Origin: Cephalotus follicularis
Lineage: Eukaryota > Streptophyta > Magnoliopsida > Oxalidales > Cephalotaceae
Direction: 5' to 3'
Length of the DNA stretch: 64,000 bases
Assembly (NCBI GenBank): GCA_001972305.1
Contig: BDDD01002134.1
Coordinates: 62,001-126,000, forward strand
Shown here piece by piece: positions 22,679 through 31,938 of the stretch (its first letter is position 1; each line of letters starts with the position of its first letter). Made by a program: the position numbers and the translations under genes. Below the pieces are notes generated by a model that saw only the letters and a list, made by a program, of their open reading frames with translations, searched no databases and was not told the DNA's origin.

Positions 22679-24235
22679 TATAATGACCCAAATTTCCATT
22701 AAAGATATTAATTCTTGAAAGATGATTGCTATTGTGTAATTGGATTATAGTTCAAGGGACCCGTAGTATGACCCTACGCTCGGGGGGTTCGGGGGTTCCA
22801 ATCCCCGGTGAGAGGACGAGGGGTCCCACTGCCCGGTCAGCAGGCAAGGGCTCGGGGGAAGCACCCACGGAAGAAAATTGAAATTGACTATTTGTTTTGG
22901 ATGAAAGTCATGTTGAAAGCGTCAATCTAAAGAGTTAAGAGTTGACAAAGATGTCTAAAGCGCTGACGGTTTTATTGAAAAAGTCGACGCTTTGGGCAAC
23001 AGACGACGCTCTAATTTTAAACGTCGACACATTGAAGTCAAGTGTTTCAGTTGACATGGACGAAGACTTAAAGCAGAGACGCTTTGTAAGAAAGCATCAG
23101 CACTTTAGTCGGGATAGAGGTGAAAAACTCAGGTCAATCCCGTGACCAGCGACGCTCAAAGAGAAAACGTCGACGCTTTGAGCTACAGACAAAATGCAAA
23201 ATCTGACTTTTTGGCATTTTGTGAGTGAAAATCTTTAATTTTGGACACGTGGCAGGCCAGGGGAGGATGATATGAGATGTTATCAGATGATCTAACAAGT
23301 GTCATCACTTGGATTGCTTTAATTTGAGCACATGGGCTGCCAAGAGAGGGAATTGAGTCATGTGAGAAGGGGGAAAACTTGCCTCCCAAGTAATCCTTAT
23401 ATTTAATGGCAAAGAGGTTTGAACTCAGTCATTTTGGCTGAGAAGGAAAGTGCTCCTGCTGAGAGTGAAGTGGAGAATTCGTGGAAAGCAAGAGAGAAAG
23501 AAATTATAAAGCAAAGTAAGGAAATTCTATACCCATTTATGTCAAAGCTTCCTCTGTTTTGATTCAAAATTATGAAGTAGATTGTTCTAGTGATAACTTG
23601 TTCAATTTTTGAATGGTTTGAAAAACTGGAAACTTTAGGATGTCCTCTTCAACTTATATTCTTTACATGTTTCAAGATTCTATCGTTTTCTTGATGAAAA
23701 TTCATGTTTATATTGTTGTTTGGGTACTGTTTTATTCCTGGATTATGCAGCAACTTCTTTAAATCATATCTTGCTCGTTTCTTGATGAAAAATTAAATGG
23801 TTGGATGTTTTGAAAACCTTAAGATGTCCTCTTTAACTGTTATGTTTTATGTATCTCAAAATTCTACGAATTCTTGAGAAGAATTGATGTTTTATTTTAC
23901 TGCTCAAGCCCTGTTTTCATATGGAACCAGCCACTTACAAAAATTCATAACGGATTCAATTCTCAACCAATTGTTATGATCTTGAGCTTTATGAGTTAGT
24001 AAAGAGGTCTAATTTAATGTTTATGTTTTAAGTTTTCTCTGAAAATGCTTATTTCTATATGAATTATAAGTTTTCGTAAAGCTATGCAAAATTGTTTTAT
24101 GAACACATTTGAGTCATTTACTCAAATGAAGAGAAAAGTTTATGAATTGTGAAGGAAATGTTATGAAATGATTTTTATGAATGTTTTGATCTGATCACAC
24201 TGAGCTATTAGCGAGCTCGTGTTGGGGTCGTTACA
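22679..24235 (+). repeat. R5 5' LTR
   Basis: Starts TATAATGACCCAAATTTCC (TG mutated to TA) and ends GGGGTCGTTACA. It is near-identical to the 3' LTR for about 1.5 kb. Compared with that LTR it lacks about 290 bp after 24196, and most of the region after the GAGCT/AGCTC hairpin (24202-24218). A GC-rich module (22770-22860) and a TCGACGC array (22915-23185) lie in U3. Confidence 0.85.
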
Positions 24236-24239
24236 AGAA

Positions 24240-24252
24240 TGGTATCAGAGAG
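24240..24252 (+). other. R5 primer-binding site
   Basis: TGGTATCAGAGAG four bases after the LTR end: a Met-tRNA type primer site. Confidence 0.8.
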
Positions 24253-24307
24253 ATAATTGTGATACGTGTTGAGGATATGATTTGTGTATTTGATAACCTA
24301 TTTTCAG

Positions 24308-24694
24308 ATGTCATCAACGAGCGAATCCAACTCCAATTCTAGTACAGGATTCTCCCGTTGTGGGTCATCCGAAATGGTACACTGGCGAGTACCAACCCTG
24401 ATAGCTGAAAACCAACGATTACGTGAAGAAAAGGAAGAGTTAAGACAATTGGTAGCAAATAATAGAGAGCAATTCTATACACACATTTACCAGATGGAGG
24501 CAGAGTACCATGAAGAGTAAGAAAGGAAAGACGAAATCCTCAGAGAGATTAAATCTGGCCTTAGGGTACTTATGAGGTATATTTGGGGACTTAATGACAT
24601 TGTAATGACTGGTGTGAGAGAGAACCTTCGAATGATGATAAGGCAGATTCAGCAGGAGCTGCCTGACGATGATATCCCTAGTGATGAAGACTAG
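24308..24694 (+). pseudogene. R5 leader ORF between primer site and gag (unrecognised)
   Basis: ATG at 24308 opens MSSTSESNSNSSTGFSR; the frame runs 128 codons to TAG at 24692-24694, with one internal TAA at 24518-24520. It aligns over its full length with the R1 leader ORF. The middle (EEKEELRQLVANNREQFYTH) is strongly heptad-like. The C-terminal half, GVRENLRMMIRQIQQEL then an acidic tail ending PSDED, is the best conserved. It lies 55 bp after the primer site and 200 bp before gag. Function unknown; an accessory or assembly protein is one possibility. Confidence 0.65.
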
Positions 24695-24894
24695 GGTAAC
24701 GATAAGAAAGATTTTGTAAAAATGTTTATATGTGACATAAGTGTGAAAGGAAGTGTAGGATATGTATAAAGGTTTATAAGATAAATAAAGCTGTTAGTTC
24801 CTTGTATGATCTTGAGCATTAGAATTTAACTGCTTTACCTAGCATATGAGTAGAATTGCTTAAGATTAAGAACTAACCTACAGATGCTAACTAG

Positions 24895-25850
24895 ATGGCC
24901 AACGCGAGAAGAGGAAGAGGACAAAGGCGAAACGCGAATGCACAAAACAATGAAGATGATAATTCGCTGAGCGCGATTTTAAACAGATTGGCTCAAGTTA
25001 TTGCCGACAACAATGACAATAATCATCAAGAGCATCCACCCTCAAGACCGACGCTAGAGCAGTTTACGAGGCACAATCCGAAAATCTTTTTGGGAAAAAC
25101 CGATCCTTTGGAAGCGGAAGCATGGATCCCAGGGAACGAGAAGATTTTTAGAGCGATGGATTGCACAGACCGACAGAAAGTAGAGTTTTGAATATACAAA
25201 TTAGATGGAGAAGCGGATCAATGGTGGTGTATGATTGAGAGAACCAAGACGCGTCGAGAAAGAGAAGCGATGACATGGGAAGGGTTCAAAGAAATATTTA
25301 TGAACAAATATTTTCCGCAAGCCTTGAAGGATAAAATGGAGGAAGATTGTCTCCAACTGGAACAGGGTCAGTCTGAAACAGTGGCTCAATACGAGGCAAA
25401 TTTCGCAAGGATGTCCCGATATGCAACTCATCTAGTGTCCACAGAAGAGAGAAGGGCTACTAGATTTTCTCATGGTTTGAAGTCTTATATATGAAGGCTG
25501 GTGATAGCACAAGACCTGTAAACGTACGACGCAGTTTAGAGGTGTGCACTGAGGATAGAAATTGATAACCACAGATATAAGCTAAGACGGGCTGAACAAA
25601 GGGCAAGGGAAGAGGAAAACAGGTGAATCCTCTAACAGTAAGCATAAGAAAGAAAGGTCCGATGGAGGGAAGGACTCAAAAGTTTGTCAAGAATGTGGGA
25701 AAAGACACCATGGGAAATGTTTATACGGGACGAGAGTGTGTTACAAATGTGAAAAGCAAGGACACTTAGCTAAAGAGTGTCAACAAGGACCAAACCAAGC
25801 CCAGAATCAAAGAGCGGTCAGATGCTACAACTGTGGGCAAGAAGGACATA
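24895..25850 (+). pseudogene. R5 gag
   Basis: Starts at the ATG at 24895 (MANARRGRGQRR). Capsid pieces are 24895-25191 and 25231-25494, with ERTKTRREREAMTWEGFKE and AQYEANFARMSR in one frame, broken by stops near 25189 and 25492. After a frameshift the nucleocapsid (25736 on) has two perfect CCHC knuckles, CYKCEKQGHLAKEC and CYNCGQEGHMSNQC. A preceding CQECGKRHHGKC lies near 25690. Confidence 0.85.
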
Positions 25851-26500
25851 TGTCCAATCAATGCACCCGACCGAAGACGGGAGGGCAAGGAGGGAATGGA
25901 GCTCAGCAACAAAGAGCACCAGCAAGAACCTATGCCATGGCGGCGGACGAGGTGGAAAATCCCAATGACGTGGTGACAGGTACTTTTCCCGTATGCTCTA
26001 GATCTGCATGTGTATTGTTTGATACTGGAGCGACGCATTCTTTTGTGTCTTTAACTTTTGCACGATATTTAAGTACCCCATCACAAGATTTGGAGATAGG
26101 TTTAGCAGTTGAAACCACAAGTGGTAATACTTTAGTGGATGATAAAGTACAAAAGTCTTGTGACCTAATATTATGTGATAGGATGATGCTAGTAGACTTA
26201 GTACCTCTAGCAATCCTAAAGTTTGACATCATACTAGGCATGGATTGGCTTTCAGTGAATCATGCTAGTGTTGACTGTTTTAAGAAGGAAGTTAGGTTTG
26301 CTATACCGGAACAACTTGAGTTTGTTTTCTGAAGCATGGGAGTCAGTGAACCCTTAAAGATCATATCGACGATGCAAGCTAAGCGATTATTGGAAAGAGG
26401 ATGTGAAGGCTATCTTGCCTATGTGATGGATACCGATAAAGAGAAGATCAAGACAGAAGAGTTACATATTGTTTAAGGAGTTCACCGATGTTTTCCCTGA
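25850..26500 (+). pseudogene. R5 aspartic protease
   Basis: The frame shared with the zinc knuckles continues to 26332 and holds ACVLFDTGATHSFVSLTF with an intact D-T-G, then ILKFDIILGMDWLSVNHA. This 198-codon piece is the longest clean stretch of R5 and might still fold. The linker to RT (26333-26512) is broken. Confidence 0.8.
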
Positions 26501-26512
26501 GATTTACCGGGT

Positions 26513-27900
26513 ATGCCACTGGATCGAGAAGTGGAGTTTACAATTGATGTGGTGCTAGGAACAACTCCTATTTCAAAGAGCCCTTACCGTATGGAACCAG
26601 CTGAGCTGAAAGAATTGAAGGATCAATTACAAGAGCTTTTGGATAAAGGATTTATCCGACCAAGTGTATCACCATGGGGTGCACCGGTACTGTTTGTGAA
26701 AAAGAAGGACGGGACAATGAGACTCTGCATAGACTACCGAGAGCTGAATCAAGTCACCATTAAGAACAAGTACCCACTACCAAGGATTGATGACTTGTTT
26801 GACCAGCTCAAGAATTCTCGATACTTCTCGAAGATTGATCTTCGATCGGGATACCATCAAGTGAAAGTCAAGAAAGAAGATATACCGAAAACTGCTTTTA
26901 GGACAAGATATGGACATTACGAGTTTTTGGTGATGTGATTTGGATTGACAAAAGCTCCAGCAGTATTTATGAGTTTGATGAACAAGATCTTCAATGAATT
27001 TTTGGATCAGTTCGTTATAGTCTTCATTGATGACATCTTAGTGTACTCAAAGAGTAGAGAGGAGCACGAGGAGCATTTAACTCGTGTACTACAGATACTA
27101 CGGAAGAAGCAACTCTACGCTAAGTTTAACAAATGTCAGTTTTGGTGGAAGAAGTATCCTTCTTGGGACACGTGATCACGAGGGAAGGTATCTCTGTAGT
27201 CCCTATTAAGACAGAAGCGATAAGAGAATGGCAGAGACCTACCTCAGTAGCCGAGATACGGAGTTTTCTGGGACTGGCAGGCTATTATCGAAGGTTTATT
27301 GAGAATTTCTCACGTATTGCGAACCCGCTCACAAGATTGACACAGAAGAATATAAAGTTTGAGTGGTCCGACCAATGCGAGAAGAGTTTCTTGGAATTGA
27401 AAGAATGACCGATGAATGCCCCGATATTAGCATTGCTGACGGAATCAGAAAGTTTTGTGGTGTATAGTGATGCATCACACAAAGGGCTTGGTTGCGTGCT
27501 GATGCAACAAGGAAAAGTGATCGCCTATGCTTCCAGACAGCTTAAAACACATGAACAGAATTATCCTACGCATGATTTGGAATTGGCCGCAGTTATCTTC
27601 GAGCTAAAGACTTGGAGACACTATCTATATGGAGCGAAGTGCGAAATCTTCACCGACCACAAAAGCCTCAAGTATATTTTCACCCAAAAGGAGTTAAACA
27701 TGAGGCAAAGGAGATGGTTAGAGCTTATAAAAGATTACGATTGCACCATTCAATACCATCCGAGTAAAGAGAATGTTGTGGAAGAAGCCCTGAGTCGAAA
27801 AAGTACGGGGAACTTGGCGATGATGATCACTACACAGGAAGATTTGATAAGAGATTTCCAACGGATAAACTTGGAAGTGATAAGACAAGAAGAATAGGCT
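26513..27900 (+). pseudogene. R5 reverse transcriptase and RNase H
   Basis: RT pieces: 26513-26938 ([55 protein letters not shown]), 26945-27175 ([20 protein letters not shown], catalytic Asp-Asp present) and 27133-27408 ([23 protein letters not shown]). RNase H is 27412-27897, with [28 protein letters not shown] and [14 protein letters not shown] replaces the residue before FGLT near 26936, and a frameshift lies near 27150. Confidence 0.85.
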
Positions 27901-27958
27901 TCCCTATTTCAAGTCATAGCACAACCTTCTCTAGTGGAGAGAATAAAGCAAAGTCAGT

Positions 27959-28690
27959 TTGAGGACTTGGAATTGTGTTATAGATTTCCAAGGGAATTGG
28001 GAACATCATGTTACTCTGATTGAGTTTGCTTACAACAACAGTTTCCAAGCAAGCATACAGATGGCACCTTTTGAAGCACTTTATGGACGAAGATGTCGAA
28101 CGCCAATCTGTTGGGAAGAGGTAGGAGAACGAAAGTTATTGGGACCAGAAATGGTACAAGTAACTACCGAAAAAGTGAAGCTGATACAAAAACGCCTCTT
28201 AACGGCGCAAAGTAGACAGAAAAGCTGTGCGGACAAGACACGGAGACAACTACAGTTTCAAGTGGGAGATCACGTTTTTCTCAAGGTATCGCCATGGAAA
28301 GGAGTGATGCGGTTTGGCAAGAAGGGAAAGCTTAGTCCTCGATACATTTGACCATATGAGATTTTGGAAAGGATAGGAGAAGTTACGTATAGGCTTGCCT
28401 TGCCACCAAGTCTATCTCATGTACATAACGTATTCCATGTATCACTACTCTGGAAATATATGGCCAACCCATCTCGTGTTCTCAGAGTTGTGCCTATTCA
28501 AGTGCATGAAGACTTGTCCTATAATGAGCAACCAGTGGAGATCCTGGATTACAAAGAACAAGTCCTGCGGACCAAGACTGTTCCGTTAGTAAAAGTTTTA
28601 TGGATAAACCACGAAGTTGAAGAAGCCACCTGGGAGTTGGAAGACACCATGAGACAAGAGTACCCTCATTTTTTTAAGTCTAATGTATAA
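27959..28690 (+). pseudogene. R5 integrase C-terminus only
   Basis: Just after RNase H the sequence jumps from the tail of that domain (about 27955) straight to CVIDFQGNWEHH, the text that follows the catalytic Glu in R1. The zinc finger and the complete D,D,E core, some 200 residues, are thus deleted. The remainder, YNNSFQASIQMAPFEALYGR through GKLSPRYI and the ending LVKVLWINHEVEEATWELED, is well kept apart from one stop near 28351. Confidence 0.85.
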
Positions 28691-28714
28691 CAAATTTTGA
28701 GGACAAAATTTTTG

Positions 28715-28728
28715 TAAGGAGGGTAGAT
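28715..28728 (+). other. R5 polypurine tract
   Basis: TAAGGAGGGTAGAT directly before TGTAATGACCC at 28729. Confidence 0.8.
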
Positions 28729-30916
28729 TGTAATGACCCAAATTTCCATTAAAGATATTAATTCTTGAAAGATGATTGCTATTGTGTAATTGGCTTATTG
28801 TTCAAGGGACCCGTAGTATGACCCTACGCTCGGGGGGTTCGGGGATTCCGCTCCCCGGTGAGCGGACGAGGGGTCCCACTGCCCGGTCAGCGGGCAGGGA
28901 CTCAGGGGAAGCGCCCCCGAAAGAAAATTGAAATTGGCTATTTGTTTTGGATGAAATTCATGTTGAAAGCGTCAATCTAAAGAGTTAAGAGTTGACAAAG
29001 ATGTCTAAAGCACTGACGGTTTTATTGAAAGAGTCGACGCTTTGGGCAACGGACGATGCTCTAATTTTAAACGTCGATGCGTTGAAGTCAAGTGTGTCAG
29101 TTGACCTAGACGAAGACTTAAAGCGGTGACGCTTTCTAAAAAAGCTTCAGCGCGTTAGTCAGGATAGAGGTGAAAAGCTCAGGTCAAGCCCGTGACCGGC
29201 GACGCTTAGAGAGAAAACGTCGATGCTTTGCGCTACAGACAAAATGCAAAATCTGACTTTTTGGCATTTTTTGAGTGAAAATCTTTAAATTTGGACACAT
29301 GGCAGGCCAGGGGAGGACTATATGAGATGTTATCAGATGATCTAACAAGTGTCATCACTTGGATTGGTTGAATTTGAGCACATGGGCTGCCAAGAGAGGG
29401 AATTGAGTCATGTGAGAAGGGGGAAAACTTGCCTCCCAAGTAATCCTTCTATTTAATGGCAAAGAGGGTTGAACTCAGTCATTTTGGCTGAGAAGGAAAG
29501 TGCTCCTGCTAAGAGTGAAGTGGAGAATTCGTGGAAAGAAAGAGAGAAAGAAATTCTAAAGCAAAGTAAGGAAATTCTATACCCATTTATGTCAAAGCTT
29601 CCTCTGTTTTGATTCAAAATTATGTAGCAGATTGTTATATTGATAACTTGTTCAATTTTTGATAAATTTTTGAATGGTTGGATGTTATGGAAACTTTAGG
29701 ATGTCCTCTTCAACTTTTATGCTTTACATGTTTCAAGAATCTATCGTTTTCTTGATGAAAATTCAGGTATTAAATTACTGTTTGGGTACTATTTTATTCC
29801 TGGATTATGCAGCAACTTATTTAAATCATATCTTGCTTGTTTCTTGATGAAAAATTAAATGGATTTATGTTTTGAAAGCCTTCATATGTCCTCTTTAACT
29901 GTTATGTTTTATGTATCTCAAAATTCCGTCGAATTCTTGATAAGAATTGATGTTTCATTTTACTGCTCATGCCCTGTTTTCATATGGAATCAGCCACTTT
30001 CACAAATTCATAACGGATTAAATTCTCAACCAATTGTTATGATATTGAGCTTTATGAATTCATAAAAATGTCTACTTTAATGTTTATGTTTTAAGTTTTC
30101 TCTGAAAATACTTATTTCTATATGAATTATAAGTTTTCGTAAAGCTATGTAAAATTGTTTTATGAACTCATTTGAGTCATTTACTCAAATGAAGAGAAAA
30201 GTTTATGAATTGTGAAGGAAATGTTATGAAATGATTTTTATGAATGCTTTGAGCTGATCACTAAAACTATATAATGAATGAACCGCCCTTGGATTGCGAT
30301 CCAAGGGGAGTGGAGCGAGATGCTCACGGACATGCATGTGATGTAAGGATAGTAGTCGGGGAGTGCACAATGCCCCTGTGAAGCGGTGTAAAGGGTTCAT
30401 TAAGGTTTTTATGAATTCAATGTTTATGAAAAGTTCTAGTTACGAGTTTCTAATTAGAAAAGTGATATGTTTTACGAAATGTTCTAGTTATAAGTATTGA
30501 CTAGAAAAATGTTATGATGAAATGTGTTTACCATAAAAACACCTTACTGAGCTATTTTGAGCTCATTCCTTTCAATGTTGTTTTCAAATAAAATATTTTC
30601 AGGAAATGAATGAATGGAGATTACGAGCTTAGAGGAAGCTCTTAAGAAGGAGTTTTTGTGAAAGAAAGGCTATGCAATGGTCCTTGCATAAATGTTTTGA
30701 TATGTAATAAGAACAAAGTTTTCCACTGTATTATATATTTATGTAGAAGAATGATCCTATGTAAATGTAGACCAACGATATGGTTATGACATCTTTATAT
30801 AAGATGATTATGTGTAAAGTTTGAATTTAAGATTATGTATGATGTTGCAAGACATGAGTTTATGACGTAATGTACTTTTAGTGAAGAGTACCAAAGGATG
30901 TAACGTTTCACACCCA
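28729..30916 (+). repeat. R5 3' LTR (longer copy)
   Basis: Starts TGTAATGACCCAAATTTCC. It carries the same GC-rich module (28815-28920) and TCGACGC array (28965-29235) as the 5' copy. It also keeps two segments lost from the 5' LTR, among them the perfect inverted repeat CCCTTGGAT/ATCCAAGGG (30286-30307) and the TGAGCT/AGCTCA hairpin (30548-30565). The 3' boundary is uncertain by about 30 bp; it decays near GGATGTAACG. Confidence 0.75.
30286..30307. other. Inverted repeat CCCTTGGAT / ATCCAAGGG
   Basis: A perfect 9-bp stem around TGCG in the R5 3' LTR, about 630 bp before the LTR end. The 5' LTR has lost the segment. Confidence 0.7.
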
Positions 30917-30948
30917 ACGTAATGTACTTTTAGAGAAGATTATGTATG

Positions 30949-31230
30949 AAGAAGAAAGGAAGGAAACTCACAGGCAAAACACTTTCTCCAACGTGAAAAG
31001 ACTAAAGCGAGCAACCTCACCTGCTACAGTTGAAAGTGTCAACTGCCAAACTTCCTCAATACACTTCACATGTCCCAAGGCCAGTTATCAACAAATATCT
31101 CCTTTCGCATAACTTACCACATTAGGCCTTACCCAACAAAAGCCTAAACTGAACCAACCCAAGGAAAAAGACAAAAATTTCCCCACAAGCCCAAATGCTT
31201 ATTTGTCCAAAATTAACACGGCTCGTTACA
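30949..31230 (-). repeat. R4 5' LTR, 5' portion
   Basis: On the minus strand it starts TGTAACGAGCCGTGTTAATT at 31230 and matches 17457-17180. It is the other half of the LTR split by R5. Confidence 0.85.
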
Positions 31231-31559
31231 ACCAGTGATTGCTGACACATTGTAATGTAATGGGTCAGCTACAGGTGGAGCTTCGCAGGAAGAAGAAGAC
31301 TGAACTGGTGTAAGTCTCCTCCATCCAGTTGCAGTTTGATGACCTAGGAGTTTTATGATGTGATTGTATTATGACCTGCCGGTCTGTGGCAGAGCTACCA
31401 TCTAAATAATATTGGTTAAATAGGGTTTTATCCACGAAGATTATTGTTTAATGAATTCCCACATGCATTATTATATTGATTAAATGTTTTTAAGTTTTCG
31501 TAATTTATTGAATGATACTGTTGGTAGCACGTCAAACCTATGGAGTTTGGGGCGTTACA
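31231..31559 (+). repeat. LTR tail of the R7 family
   Basis: Shares with the R7 5' LTR end (40325-40708) the order GCTGAC...GGGTCAG, ACAGGTG(A/G)AGC and a terminal GGCGTTACA at 31559. It has its own hairpin GCTGAC/GTCAGC (31241-31268). R4 inserted into it or next to it. No primer site follows. Confidence 0.65.
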
Positions 31560-31938
31560 AGTAGGCCATGAATGGAATTCCCGAGGCCATACTATATCAG
31601 CACTCTGCTGATGTACTGGCTTTGGGAAAGTTCGAGCAACCTACTTGATCTATCTCTTTAGATCTTCATTCCCAAAACCTAGGACGCCTCTCCCACATCC
31701 TTTATGGAGAAGTTCTTGGTTAACTATCATGAACTATAACATACCTACATCATTCCCAATGAGTAGTATGTTGTCCACGTACAATACCAAGAAAGTGATA
31801 TTAGGGTTATCCTGTTTTCGGTAGACACAAGGCATATCAATGTTTTTATGAAGCCAAAAGTTTTAATGGCATCGTCAAAATGGATGTTTCAGTTACGGGT
31901 CGCTTGCTAAAGGTCATACACAGAGCTTTTAAGCTTGA
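31560..31938 (-). pseudogene. C1 reverse transcriptase, downstream half
   Basis: On the minus strand, text equivalent to the copia KLKSSVYDL-QA-R segment starts at 31936. It continues with DDAIKTFGFIKN, then LVLYVDNILLIGND, where the catalytic Tyr-Val-Asp-Asp reads Tyr-Val-Asp-Asn, and then RSSRLLELSQSQYISRVL. Three or more stops are present. The upstream half lies beyond R6 at 33641. Confidence 0.75.

Larger units (their letters stand above)
22679..30916 (+). mobile_element. R5: Ty3/gypsy element with leader ORF, integrase core deleted
   Basis: Plus-strand order: 5' LTR (22679-24235), primer site, leader ORF (24308-24694), gag (24895), protease, RT, RNase H, integrase C-terminus (to 28690), polypurine tract and 3' LTR (28729 to about 30916). 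It interrupts the R4 5' LTR and is therefore younger than R4. I could not find a clean target-site duplication. R5 is the closest relative of R1 in this window. Confidence 0.85.
16905..31230 (-). mobile_element. R4: Ty3/gypsy chromovirus split by R5
   Basis: Minus-strand order: 5' LTR start (31230-30949), R5 insertion, 5' LTR end (22678-22361), primer site, gag, protease, RT, RNase H, integrase, polypurine tract and 3' LTR (17457-16905). The 5' LTR start at 31230 and the 3' LTR start at 17457 share TGTAACGA(C/G)CCGTGTTAATTTTGG and about 280 further bp, which proves that the two ends belong to one family. The 3' LTR is cut at 16905. Pol keeps one main frame for about 2.4 kb despite about a dozen stops. 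Confidence 0.8.

Noticed and set aside
22780..22805. A GGTTCGGGGGTTCCAATCCC stretch resembling a tRNA T-arm
   Set aside because: No acceptor stem, D-arm or anticodon arm can be arranged around it, and it lies in the GC-rich module of the R5 LTR.
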